DNA of 52,849 bases, from the NCBI GenBank assembly GCA_021771635.1, contig JAETOQ010000008.1, forward strand, positions 1-52,849, in the 5' to 3' direction. Made by a program: the position numbers and the translations under genes. Source of the stretch: Oscillospiraceae bacterium. GTDB lineage: Bacteria > Bacillota > Clostridia > Oscillospirales > Oscillospiraceae. Of this stretch, positions 16,599 to 24,738 are shown one piece after another (the stretch's first letter is position 1; each line of letters opens with the position of its first letter). The notes beneath the pieces are model-generated. The model did not search any database and had not been told where the DNA came from. It was given only the letters and a program-made list of their open reading frames with translations.

Positions 16599-16627
16599 TT
16601 TACTTTCCCGCGCGGTTGTGGTATTCT
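16599..16627 (+). promoter_or_regulatory. Candidate promoter of the NAGPA/SLH gene
   Basis: TTTACT, 17 nt, TATTCT, about 50 nt before the ATG at 16677. Confidence 0.5.
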
Positions 16628-16676
16628 AGTGAGACATTATGTAGACCACACGTTCCGGACGTTTTGGAGGAAATCT

Positions 16677-19600
16677 ATGAAGCATCTGTTTCGCAAGACT
16701 CTATCCCTGTTTCTGACATTGACACTGGCCGCGTCCCTGAGCCTGCCCGCCGCGGCGTCGGAGGCTTTGGGCGACGATCTGACGGCGAAGGACACGCTGC
16801 TGAACGAGGAGACGCAGCTCTCCACCAATGTGTTCTGGAGCACGTCGTATTCGGACCGCCGCACGGAAAACCTGATCACCTACACCCCAAATGAACGGGT
16901 GACGCCCATCGTCACCTACGGCGACGTGCTCACCGACCGCAGTACCATCTCCTCCGCGGCGAAAAAGCTGGAGGGGGCGGGCTACCGGGTGGTGGCGGGC
17001 ATCAACGGCGACTTCTATAATGTGAACACCGGCCTGCCCATCGGCATCGTCATCACAGAGGGCGTGATCCGCAGCAGTGATGCCGGGTATTACGCCATCG
17101 GTTTCCGGGAGGACGGCACCGCCGTTCTGGGAAAGCCGGGCCTGAAGTTCACCGTGGACATGGGCTACCAGGCGGATAACGGCTCCGGGATGCCTGGGGA
17201 GGTCACCCGCCAGATCACGGCGGTCAACAAGGCCCGGGTGTCCACCGGCGGCATCTATCTCTATACATACGACTTCAATGCCAAGCACACCACCGGCACC
17301 ACGGAGGCCGGCGTGGATGTGCTCTGCACCATTGAGGATGGTCAGCTCTCCATCGGAGAGGCCATGACTTTGACGGTGGAGCGGGTCATGGAGACGGCCT
17401 CCGCCACCGCCATCGGCCCGGACCAGGTGGTGCTGTCCGCGAATCTCCAGTCTGACGAGTACCTGGTAAACACCCTGCGGAACCTTTCCGAGGGCACGGA
17501 GCTGACACTGTCGGTCTCTGCGGCCAGCGATGCGTGGAATGATGTGGAGTATGCCGTCGGCGCTCTGTATTCCCTGGTGGAAAACGGCAGCGTGGCCTCC
17601 GGCCTGCAGGCCGGAGCGGCGCCCCGCACCGCCGTGGGCCAGCGGCCCGACGGGACCCTGCTGTTTTACACCATCGACGGCCGGAAGTCCGGTCACTCCA
17701 TCGGCGCCACCATGTCCCAGGTGGCCCAGCGGCTGATCGAGCTGGGCTGCACCACGGCCCTGTGCCTGGACGGCGGCGGCTCCACCACCCTGACGGTCAC
17801 AGCCCCTGACGAGCTCGCCGCCGGGCGGGTGAACACCCCCTCCGACGGCGGGGAGCGGGCGGTCACCAACCAGATCTTCCTGGTGGCGGGCAGTGAGCCC
17901 TCCGGCAAGCTGAGCCACTTCTATGTCAGCGCGGACCACGATTACGTGTTGGCGGGCAGTAAGGTGAACATCTCCGCCTCCGCGGTGGACACCAATTACA
18001 TCCCCATGGACAGGGACTATGACCTGGATGCCTCCGCCGGCAAGCTGGACGGCAATGTGCTGACCACGCCCAGCAGAGGCGGCGAGATCACCATTACTGC
18101 CGAGAGCGGCAAAAAGAAGGGCACCACCACGGTCTACGCCATCGCGGAGCCCACGGATGTGGCCATCCGCAACAGCAGCGGCACCATCATCACGACCTTG
18201 AGCGCGGCGCCCGGGACTACCACGGCCCTGACCGGCTCCGCCGCCTATCACCACATCTCCCTGAAGGCCGACCCGGAGGCCTTTGACTGGGAGGTGACAG
18301 GCGGGATCGGCACCATCGACCAGTCCGGTAATTTCACCGCCACCACCCCCGGCTCCGGCACCATCACCGCCACCGCCGGCGGAAAGACCGCCACGGTGCA
18401 GGTGACCGTTTCCCAGATGGCCCTTCGGACGGTGGAGGACTTTGAGAACGGTCCAGGGACGATTTACAGTCCCACGCCCACCGGCGGTATGAGCGCGGAG
18501 CAAAACACCGTTATGGAGTACGTGGCTTTCGGCAGGGGCTCCCTGAAGCTGCATTACAGCATGGCCGGCAGCAGCTCCAGCAGCATGATGGACTACACCC
18601 TTCCCGCCGGATATAACACCCTGAACCTCTGGGTGTACGGCGACCAGTCCGGAAATTCCCTGTACGTCCGCACGGGCGGCGGCGAGGAGCTTCTGGTATG
18701 CACCCTGGATTTCATCGGATGGAAACAGTGCAGTGTCAGTATGCCCTCCGGAGAGACACAGCTCATCGCCATCGGTGTGAGCGGCCAGACGGAGGAGACA
18801 TGGGCCGAGGAAACCGGAGAAGTCACGGTGACACATCTGACTCCCGCCGAGGGGACCATTTATCTGGACCAACTGGTGGCCTCCTATGGTGGTGTGATAG
18901 ACCAGGAAGCCCCCGCTGTGAGTCTTAAGGCGGAGGGCGCGACGCTCATCGCCGCCATCAGCGACGCGGTGGACGGCGTACTGCCCCAGTCCGCCGTGAG
19001 CGTCACCTGGGACGGTGTGGAGCAGACCTTTACCTATAACACCTCCACCGGCGCCCTGTCCACCTCCACCATCAGCGACGGTGCCCCCCACCGCATCACC
19101 GTCACCGCCAGGGATGGCTCCGGAAACATCGGCCGGGCCTCCTATGACGTACCGGTGAGCGAGGACTACACGCCCCGCTTTACCGACACGGTGAACTACT
19201 GGGCGGCCAATTTTGTGGACTATCTCTACAACGCCGGCATCACCACCGGCTATGCCGACGGCACCTTTCGCCCCAACCAGAACATCACCCGGGCGCAGTT
19301 CGCCGTGATGCTGTACCGCTACCTGGGGCTGGACGAGAGCAAGTATGCCAATGTGAGTCTGCCCTTTGCCGACACGGGCAAGATCGCGGATTACGCCATT
19401 CCCGCCATCAAGGCGTTGTACAGTGAGGGTATCATCAACGGCTCCACCGGCAAGGACGGCAGGATGTATTTCAACCCCAACGCCAGCCTGACCCGTGCCC
19501 AGGCCGCCACCATGATCGGCCGGACACAGGAGAAGGGGTACGCCTCCGTCAGCCTGACTTTTAAGGACGCCGGGAAGATCCCCGCCTATGCCGCCTCCTA

Positions 19601-19715
19601 TATCCAGACCATGGCGGCCCAGGGAGTCATCAGCGGCTATGAGGACGGCAGCTTCAAGCCCAACAACAACATCACCCGGGGCCAGATGGCAAAGATCCTG
19701 TATAATTTAATGTAA
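16677..19715 (+). CDS. Secreted NAGPA (phosphodiester glycosidase-like) protein with Ig-like/jelly-roll regions and three SLH repeats
   Basis: 1012 aa. A signal peptide (about 1-30, cut near AAASEA) is followed by a NAGPA/DUF2233 domain (about 60-410) with INGDFY and LDGGGSTT, the active-site landmarks of this family. Next come Big-like beta domains (about 415-580), a region resembling a carbohydrate-binding jelly roll (about 585-740), a further Ig-like stretch, and three SLH motifs (about 835-1012; for example GYADGTFRPNQNITRAQ and GYEDGSFKPNNNITRGQ). SLH repeats usually bind pyruvylated secondary wall polymer, so the protein is probably held at the cell surface. The enzyme fold removes GlcNAc in phosphodiester linkage in characterised members; the substrate here is unknown. 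GGAGG precedes MKHLF. Monocistronic, with a strong terminator. Confidence 0.87.
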   Translation: MKHLFRKTLSLFLTLTLAASLSLPAAASEALGDDLTAKDTLLNEETQLSTNVFWSTSYSDRRTENLITYTPNERVTPIVTYGDVLTDRSTISSAAKKLEGAGYRVVAGINGDFYNVNTGLPIGIVITEGVIRSSDAGYYAIGFREDGTAVLGKPGLKFTVDMGYQADNGSGMPGEVTRQITAVNKARVSTGGIYLYTYDFNAKHTTGTTEAGVDVLCTIEDGQLSIGEAMTLTVERVMETASATAIGPDQVVLSANLQSDEYLVNTLRNLSEGTELTLSVSAASDAWNDVEYAVGALYSLVENGSVASGLQAGAAPRTAVGQRPDGTLLFYTIDGRKSGHSIGATMSQVAQRLIELGCTTALCLDGGGSTTLTVTAPDELAAGRVNTPSDGGERAVTNQIFLVAGSEPSGKLSHFYVSADHDYVLAGSKVNISASAVDTNYIPMDRDYDLDASAGKLDGNVLTTPSRGGEITITAESGKKKGTTTVYAIAEPTDVAIRNSSGTIITTLSAAPGTTTALTGSAAYHHISLKADPEAFDWEVTGGIGTIDQSGNFTATTPGSGTITATAGGKTATVQVTVSQMALRTVEDFENGPGTIYSPTPTGGMSAEQNTVMEYVAFGRGSLKLHYSMAGSSSSSMMDYTLPAGYNTLNLWVYGDQSGNSLYVRTGGGEELLVCTLDFIGWKQCSVSMPSGETQLIAIGVSGQTEETWAEETGEVTVTHLTPAEGTIYLDQLVASYGGVIDQEAPAVSLKAEGATLIAAISDAVDGVLPQSAVSVTWDGVEQTFTYNTSTGALSTSTISDGAPHRITVTARDGSGNIGRASYDVPVSEDYTPRFTDTVNYWAANFVDYLYNAGITTGYADGTFRPNQNITRAQFAVMLYRYLGLDESKYANVSLPFADTGKIADYAIPAIKALYSEGIINGSTGKDGRMYFNPNASLTRAQAATMIGRTQEKGYASVSLTFKDAGKIPAYAASYIQTMAAQGVISGYEDGSFKPNNNITRGQMAKILYNLM

Positions 19716-19725
19716 AAGCGGCAGA

Positions 19726-19753
19726 AGCCCGGCGCGTCAGCGCCGGGCTTTTT
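19726..19753 (+). terminator. Terminator of the NAGPA/SLH gene
   Basis: AGCCCGGCGC and GCGCCGGGCT pair around a 4-nt loop, then TTTT. Confidence 0.9.
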
Positions 19754-19808
19754 CGCAGATCTGAGGGGCGGGACCGCTTGGAGAAAAGGCGGCCGGATAT
19801 CCAGTCCT

Positions 19809-20861
19809 TTATGCCTCCCGGCTCAAAATCTGCAGGGCCTCCAGATACCGGGGGTCCTCACGGGCGGAATCAAAGGCGGTGTCCGACAGCAGGGTGCCCC
19901 GCAGCATCTGGCCCAGGGAGCGGCGGTATTCGCCGTACTGCTCCTCCGGGACCGGGGACTGGCACAGCAGCAGATGGGGCACCTCGCGCTCCATCAGCGC
20001 ATGGGCAGCCGTCAGCAGGTGGTCCAGAGCCTGGTCCGCCCGGCCCCACTGCAGGTCGTAAGCTGCCAGCAGAATGTCCGTCTGGGCACCGGGATAGCCC
20101 AGGGCATCGGCGATGGTACGGTATGCCTGAAAGGCCCGGTGGGCTTCCGCCTCCGTCCTTGCCAGGCTGGGAGAGGTCAGGGCCAGCAGACTGTTCAGCA
20201 CGGAGGTGCTGCCTCCCGCCAATTGCGTCTGGGCGGAGAGGCGGGCCTTCTCCCAGTCGCCCCGCTTTTGATACAGCGCGGTGTACAGTCCCTGGGGAGA
20301 GAGGAAGAGGTTGGGCAGCGCGTCCAGAAGCGCCTCCGCCCGGTCCAGCTCTCCGCTGTTCAGCGTCAATCCCGCCAGCAGATAGGTGGCGGTGGGGCGC
20401 AGCTTTTCATCTCCGTGCCGCTGGGCAAAGGTCAGCCCCTGCTCCGCGAGGTTTCGGGCCTCCTCTGCCTCCGGCTCGCCCCAGCCGGATATCGCGGGGA
20501 GGCTCATGGCAAGGCTGGCGAGCTGAAACTGCAAAAGGGCGTCGTTGGGGTAGCGGCGCACCGCCGTCCGCATCCGCTCCAGCGCCGCCCCGGCGTCCTG
20601 ACGGGCCAGCTGCGGGATCTCCTTCATCAGGGCCAGAAGTCCCTCCTGGGAGAGGGTGGGCGTAAAGGACAGCAGGGTGTTCACATCCGTGTCCAGCGCC
20701 CGGGCGATGGGGGCCAGCAGGGTCAGGTCCGGGCAGCTGGAGCCCGTCTCCCACTTGCTGACGGCGGGAGTGGAGACGCCCACGGCATCCGCCAGCTGTT
20801 CCTGGGTCATGCCCTGCTTCTTCCGCAGGTCACAGATCACATTTCCGATGTTCGATTCCAT
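19809..20861 (-). CDS. XRE-family regulator with a long TPR-like C-terminus
   Basis: 350 aa. Residues about 5-60 are a Cro/C1-type helix-turn-helix (KKQGMTQEQLADAVGVSTPAVSKWETG). The remaining 290 residues are all helical with repeated A-x-L/L-x-x-A spacing that suggests TPR-like repeats, as in regulators that sense peptides or act in transition-state control. The start at MESNIG follows AGGAGG; an 18-codon in-frame extension is not needed. It is convergent with the SLH gene and stands apart from recR. Target genes cannot be told from sequence. Confidence 0.75.
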   Translation of the reverse strand: MESNIGNVICDLRKKQGMTQEQLADAVGVSTPAVSKWETGSSCPDLTLLAPIARALDTDVNTLLSFTPTLSQEGLLALMKEIPQLARQDAGAALERMRTAVRRYPNDALLQFQLASLAMSLPAISGWGEPEAEEARNLAEQGLTFAQRHGDEKLRPTATYLLAGLTLNSGELDRAEALLDALPNLFLSPQGLYTALYQKRGDWEKARLSAQTQLAGGSTSVLNSLLALTSPSLARTEAEAHRAFQAYRTIADALGYPGAQTDILLAAYDLQWGRADQALDHLLTAAHALMEREVPHLLLCQSPVPEEQYGEYRRSLGQMLRGTLLSDTAFDSAREDPRYLEALQILSREA

Positions 20862-20982
20862 CAAAAACCTCCTGAAGAGAAGTCCAAGGCGCCTTGTCTG
20901 CCACCAGAATATCATGTACCGGAAAATTCCACAATGGAGGCAAAGTTAACGAATGGGAAGAAATTTTTAACCAATGGGAAAG

Positions 20983-21011
20983 AAAAACGCCGCCCGGCAA
21001 GGCGGCGTTTT
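20983..21011 (-). terminator. Terminator of recR
   Basis: On the minus strand AAAACGCCGCC pairs with GGCGGCGTTTT and a run of T follows, 20 nt past the recR stop. Confidence 0.85.
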
Positions 21012-21030
21012 GTATTGTCTGGAAATTGAC

Positions 21031-21630
21031 TCAGATATCCTGACGGCCCGCCAGGGCCCGGGTCAGCGTGGCGTTGTCCGCGAATTCCAGATGGCCGCCC
21101 ACGGGGATGCCGTAGGCCAGCCGGGTGACGCGCACGTCAAAGGGCTTCAGCAGGCGGGCGATGTACATGGCGGTGGTCTCGCCTTCGGTATCCGGGTTGG
21201 TGGCCATGATGACCTCCTGGATGCCCCCCTTAGCCACCCGTTCCACCAGGGACTTGATGGACAGGTCGTCCGGCCCCACATGGTTCATGGGGGAGATGAC
21301 GCCGTGGAGCACATGGTAATGCCCGTTGTACTCCCGGCTCCGCTCAATGGCGGCCACGTCCCGGGGGTCCGTCACCACGCAGATGGTGGTGCTGTCCCGC
21401 TTGGGAGAGGCGCAGATGGGGCACAGCCCTCCGGCGGTGAAATTCTGGCATACCGGACAGCAGGTGACGGAGCGCTTGGCGTCCAGAATGGCGTCCGCGA
21501 ACTCACGGGCGGATTCCTCCGGCAGGCCCAGGACATAGAAAGCCAGACGCTGGGCGGATTTGCCGCCGATGCCGGGGAGCCGGGCGAACTGTTCCACCAG
21601 CTTTTCCAGGGGTGCGGGGAAGTATTCCAT
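21031..21630 (-). CDS. recR: Recombination mediator RecR
   Basis: 199 aa, standard length. RecR works with RecO and RecF to load RecA at gaps. An N-terminal helix-hairpin-helix (LPGIGGKSAQRLAF), a four-Cys zinc finger (CCPVCQNF...CPIC), a Toprim domain with TNPDTEGE, and a C-terminal YGIPVGGHLEFAD are all present. An AAAGGAG ribosome site precedes the start. The common partner dnaX is not next to it here; rpe lies 178 bp upstream on the same strand. Confidence 0.97.
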   Translation of the reverse strand: MEYFPAPLEKLVEQFARLPGIGGKSAQRLAFYVLGLPEESAREFADAILDAKRSVTCCPVCQNFTAGGLCPICASPKRDSTTICVVTDPRDVAAIERSREYNGHYHVLHGVISPMNHVGPDDLSIKSLVERVAKGGIQEVIMATNPDTEGETTAMYIARLLKPFDVRVTRLAYGIPVGGHLEFADNATLTRALAGRQDI

Positions 21631-21808
21631 GTTTCGTTGCTCCTTTGATAGGCCCGCCGCGGGCGGGCCGGTGAATTGAGATCATGTTCGGCGGGAGGCG
21701 CCTGCGGACGGTGGAGTTTGAAAGGGGCTGGTCCGGGATCTATGGCAAACAGCGCCGCCGGCGCGCAGTAACGCCCTGTTTTTTCAGAGGGGGGTGTCCC
21801 TCATAGGT

Positions 21809-22453
21809 TCAGCCCCGCAGCTCCGCGATGCGGGCGGGGATGTCCGGGGCCTTATACACAGCGCTGCCCGCCACCAGCACGTTGGCACCGGCTTCTATGC
21901 AGGTCCTGCAGGTATCGGGGGCCACGCCGCCGTCCACCTCCAGCTCGCAGGCGGGATTCTTTTCATCAATGAGCTTGCGCAGCGCGGCGACCTTGGGCAT
22001 CATGTCCGCCATGAACTTCTGACCGCCGAAGCCCGGCTCCACAGTCATGACCAGGATCAGGTCCACATGCTCCAGGAAGGGCAGGGCCGCCTCGGCGGGT
22101 GTCTTGGGCTTCAGGACGATACCGGCCTTTTTGCCCTTGGCGTGGATCTTGTTAATGGCCTCCATGATCTTGTGCGCAGAGTCCGCCTCCACATGGACCG
22201 TCACCAGGTCGGCGCCGGCGTCGCAGAACTGCTCCACATACCGCACCGGCTCCACGATCATCAGATGGACGTCCAGAAACATGTCCGTCACCTTGCGGAT
22301 GGACTGCACCACCGGGATGCCGATGGAGATGTTGGGCACGAATACGCCGTCCATCACGTCCACATGGACGTAGTCGGCGGCGGAGATGCGGTGGATATCC
22401 CGCTCCAGATTCGCAAAGTCAGCGGAGAGGATGGACGGTGCGATTTTGATCAT
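21809..22453 (-). CDS. rpe: Ribulose-phosphate 3-epimerase
   Basis: 214 aa. It interconverts ribulose 5-phosphate and xylulose 5-phosphate. KIAPSILSADFANL at the N-terminus, HVDVMDGVFVPNISIG, HLMIVEP, MTVEPGFGGQKF (catalytic Asp/Glu region) and EVDGGVAPDT match the family. An in-frame extension upstream of MIKIAP exists, but GAGGG lies before this ATG. No rsgA or PP2C neighbours. The 178 bp between rpe and recR hold a GGCCCGCC/GGCGGGCC hairpin at about 21651-21669. Confidence 0.95.
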   Translation of the reverse strand: MIKIAPSILSADFANLERDIHRISAADYVHVDVMDGVFVPNISIGIPVVQSIRKVTDMFLDVHLMIVEPVRYVEQFCDAGADLVTVHVEADSAHKIMEAINKIHAKGKKAGIVLKPKTPAEAALPFLEHVDLILVMTVEPGFGGQKFMADMMPKVAALRKLIDEKNPACELEVDGGVAPDTCRTCIEAGANVLVAGSAVYKAPDIPARIAELRG

Positions 22454-22627
22454 GACAAAGCCCTCTTTTCTGTCAGTTTCACGGCGGCGGAGCCGGGACA
22501 GGCCAAATGGACGAGGTTGCAGGGGGAAACGGGGCCGCATAAGATGGTGCAAGCGGCCGGGACGCCCCCAGTCAACAACTCCGCGCAGCGTCCGCCCCCC
22601 TGGGTTTGGCGCCGCCGCTTTTTTGAA

Positions 22628-22668
22628 TAGGGAGCCGGCGGGACCAGCCGCCGGCTCCCCTTTTGCGT
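22628..22668. terminator. GC-rich terminator-like hairpin upstream of rpe
   Basis: GGGAGCCGGCGG and CCGCCGGCTCCC pair around 6 nt, followed by CTTTT on the plus strand. No plus-strand gene ends nearby, so its job is unclear; it may shield the arsR promoter. The 22454-22627 stretch holds no gene I can support. Confidence 0.5.
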
Positions 22669-22728
22669 TGGAACCAGTTTATCAAATTCCCGCCGCAAAA
22701 GCAACCGAAGGGGCAAATTTTTACATTG

Positions 22729-22771
22729 TTGCAAAAACGACTGAAAGTTTTAGAATATTAAGATATTCTAA
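22729..22771 (+). promoter_or_regulatory. Promoter with overlapping ArsR-type operator
   Basis: TTGCAA (22729-22734), 16 nt, TAGAAT (22751-22756). A perfect palindrome TTAGAATAT-4 nt-ATATTCTAA (22750-22771) covers the -10 and start site. The A/T-rich dyad is of the kind ArsR/SmtB proteins bind, so autorepression by the next gene is likely. Confidence 0.7.
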
Positions 22772-22797
22772 TATAAAAAAGGAAAGGCGGTTGACCG

Positions 22798-23097
22798 ATG
22801 GAAAATCGCATAGACTATGAGGAGCGGGCGGCGCTGCTGAAGGCGCTTTCCAACCCGGTCCGGCTGCGGATCGTCCACGGCCTGCTGACCACCGGCTGCC
22901 ACAACGTCAGCTGCATGGAGGTCAAAACGGGGATGTCCCAGTCCTGCATCTCCCAGCATCTGCAGAAGCTGCGGGCGGCAGGCGTGGTGACGGCGGAGCG
23001 GTCCGGAAACGAGGTCTATTACCGCGCCGCGTCGCAGAAGGTGGCCGCCCTGGTGGCGGCCCTGATGGGAGAGGAGGCGGACGCCTATGTCCTATGA
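22798..23097 (+). CDS. ArsR/SmtB-family winged-helix repressor, Cys-bearing
   Basis: 99 aa. LKALSNPVRLRIVHGL and the recognition helix SQSCISQHLQKLRAAGVV are typical. Three Cys (GCHNVSC at about 33 and 38, and one in the recognition helix) are candidates for metal, thiol or persulfide sensing. It overlaps the thioredoxin reductase gene by 11 bp and shares its promoter, which favours a redox or reactive-sulfur signal over arsenic. That is inference from context. Confidence 0.85.
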   Translation: MENRIDYEERAALLKALSNPVRLRIVHGLLTTGCHNVSCMEVKTGMSQSCISQHLQKLRAAGVVTAERSGNEVYYRAASQKVAALVAALMGEEADAYVL

Positions 23098-23911
23098 TGT
23101 GCTGGTCATCGGCGGCGGTCCGGCGGGCCTGTCCGCGGCGCTGAATGTCCGGGCCAGAGGGCGCAGCGTGCTGGTGGTGTCCAATCCGATGGAGGAAAAT
23201 CCCCTGTGGCGGGCGGAAAAGGTGGACAACTACCTGGGCCTGCCCGGCATGTCCGGCCCCCAGCTGCTGACCGCCCTGCGCCGCCACGCGGAGGAAGCCG
23301 GGGTGGAGTTCCGCACTGGAAAGGTGCTGAACGCGGTCCGGATGGGAGACACCTGGTATGTGAGCATCGAGAGCGACATGGAAAATGCGAAAGCCATTGT
23401 TCTGGCGGCAGGCGTGGCCCGGGGAAAGAAGTTCCCCGGCGAGGCGGAATTCCTGGGGCGGGGCGTCAGCTACTGCGCCACCTGCGACGGAATGCTGTAC
23501 CGGGGCAGGCCGGTGGCGGTGCTGGGGTACAGTGATACCGCCCGCAAGGAAGCGGAGTTTTTGCAGGGCATCGGCTGTTCCGTCACTTATTTCGACCGGC
23601 CCAGGCGCTGCACCATCACCGGAGGGGATCAGGTGGAAGCCGTCACCTGTGACGGGGAGACAGTTCCCGTGGCCGGGGTGTTCCTCCTGCGGCCCACCAT
23701 GGCGCCGACGGACCTCTTTCCGGGGCTGGCCGTGGAGAACGGCTATGTGACGGTGGACCGGAAGATGGCTACCAGTCTGCCGGGGGTGTTTGCGGCGGGA
23801 GACTGCACCGGAGGTCCCCTTCAGGTGTCCAAGGCCGCCGGCGAGGGCCTGGTGGCGGGACAGAGTGCCGCCGGATACGCGGCGGAAATATGGAGAAAGA
23901 CAAATCCATGA
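23087..23911 (+). CDS. Thioredoxin reductase-like flavoprotein lacking the usual NADPH motif
   Basis: 274 aa, short against about 310 for TrxB. FAD motif VIGGGPAGLSAAL at residues 7-19, redox pair CATC at 130-133, and FAD motif GVFAAGDCTGGPLQVSKAAGEG near the end are intact. The segment that should bind NADPH reads LGYSDTA (146-152) instead of a GxGxxA/G loop, and no HRRxxxRA motif is visible in the following strand (YFDRPRRC). This is the pattern of ferredoxin- or otherwise non-NADPH-dependent reductases (FFTR/DTR types) known from Clostridia and cyanobacteria. It lies immediately before thioredoxin, its probable substrate. GGAGAGGAGG within arsR serves as ribosome site. Confidence 0.85.
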   Translation: MSYDVLVIGGGPAGLSAALNVRARGRSVLVVSNPMEENPLWRAEKVDNYLGLPGMSGPQLLTALRRHAEEAGVEFRTGKVLNAVRMGDTWYVSIESDMENAKAIVLAAGVARGKKFPGEAEFLGRGVSYCATCDGMLYRGRPVAVLGYSDTARKEAEFLQGIGCSVTYFDRPRRCTITGGDQVEAVTCDGETVPVAGVFLLRPTMAPTDLFPGLAVENGYVTVDRKMATSLPGVFAAGDCTGGPLQVSKAAGEGLVAGQSAAGYAAEIWRKTNP

Positions 23912-23936
23912 TAAAATCAGTAAAGGAGAAATCATT

Positions 23937-24254
23937 ATGGCGATCAATCATCTGAAAACTGCGGAATTCGACGCTGCCGTGGACGCGGCTCCCCTGGCGA
24001 TGGTGGACTTCTGGGCCTCCTGGTGCGGCCCCTGCAAGATGCTCTCCCCCGTGGTGGAGGCCATTGCGGACCAGTATGCGGGCCGTGCCCTGGTGGGCAA
24101 GGTCAATGTGGACGAGGAACCGGACTTGGCCGCGCGCTTCGGCGTCATGAGCATCCCCACAGTGGTGTTCCTGAAAAACGGCCGGGAGTTTGACCGGAAG
24201 GTGGGCGTCATGCCCGCTGAGGCGTTTACCTCCATTTTGGATGAAAACCTGTGA
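23937..24254 (+). CDS. trxA: Thioredoxin
   Basis: 105 aa. It contains FWASWCGPCKMLSP, the canonical WCGPC active site, plus a conserved cis-Pro (SIPTVVF) and the C-terminal helix. Start at MAINHL after AAAGGAG. It follows the reductase by 25 bp in the ArsR-controlled unit. It reduces protein disulfides in the cytoplasm. Confidence 0.97.
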   Translation: MAINHLKTAEFDAAVDAAPLAMVDFWASWCGPCKMLSPVVEAIADQYAGRALVGKVNVDEEPDLAARFGVMSIPTVVFLKNGREFDRKVGVMPAEAFTSILDENL

Positions 24255-24262
24255 CAGGCTGA

Positions 24263-24300
24263 AAAGAGCGGGGCACCCGAAAAGGGCGGTCCCGCTCTTT
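24263..24300 (+). terminator. Terminator after trxA
   Basis: AAAGAGCGGG and CCCGCTCTTT enclose an 18-nt loop containing a small ACCC/GGGC stem. The T-run is part of the stem. Confidence 0.7.
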
Positions 24301-24362
24301 ACTGTCCGCGTTTTTTGTGCTATCTTATATCTTAAATAGAAAAGGAAAGGAAGGAAGTTTTC

Positions 24363-24551
24363 ATGGCCTGTGACAACACCCGTCCCTGCCCCTGTACGTA
24401 TGACTGCCCCCGGCATGGCAAATGCTGCGAGTGTGTGGCCCACCACCGGGACCACAACGAGGGCGTGCCCGGCTGCTTCTTCTCTCCGGAGGCCGAGGCC
24501 GCCTATGACCGCAGCGTGGAGGCCCTGGCCCGGGACCGGGGGCTGCTCTGA
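24363..24551 (+). CDS. Small Cys/His-rich protein (DUF6485-like)
   Basis: 62 aa. Seven Cys and several His lie in the first 45 residues: CPCTYDCPRHGKCCECVAHHRDH, then PGCFF. The pattern C-x-C-x(3)-C-x(2)-HG-x-C-x(2)-C-x(2)-HR-x-H-x(5)-P-x-C suggests a bound metal, probably zinc. A second protein in the window (41835-42134) has the same pattern. It resembles small proteins annotated DUF6485; function unknown. AAAGGAAGGAAG precedes the ATG. Confidence 0.75.
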   Translation: MACDNTRPCPCTYDCPRHGKCCECVAHHRDHNEGVPGCFFSPEAEAAYDRSVEALARDRGLL

Positions 24552-24617
24552 GGATGGAAAGACGCCTCCGCGCTTTGGGCACATACCATAAAGAAGTCAA
24601 CACCCGCCGGGAAGAAG

Positions 24618-24646
24618 TTGCTTTTCGACGGGTGCTGCTTTATAAT
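24618..24646 (+). promoter_or_regulatory. Promoter of the thymidylate-synthase-like gene
   Basis: TTGCTT, 17 nt, TATAAT. It lies 92 nt before the ATG at 24739. Confidence 0.75.
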
Positions 24647-24738
24647 GAATTTTCCAACAAAGAAGAAACTGTCAAAAATCAGGCGAAACAACCGGCATTG
24701 CGGATCATGCCATTCATCGTGGGAAGGGAGATATTTCA

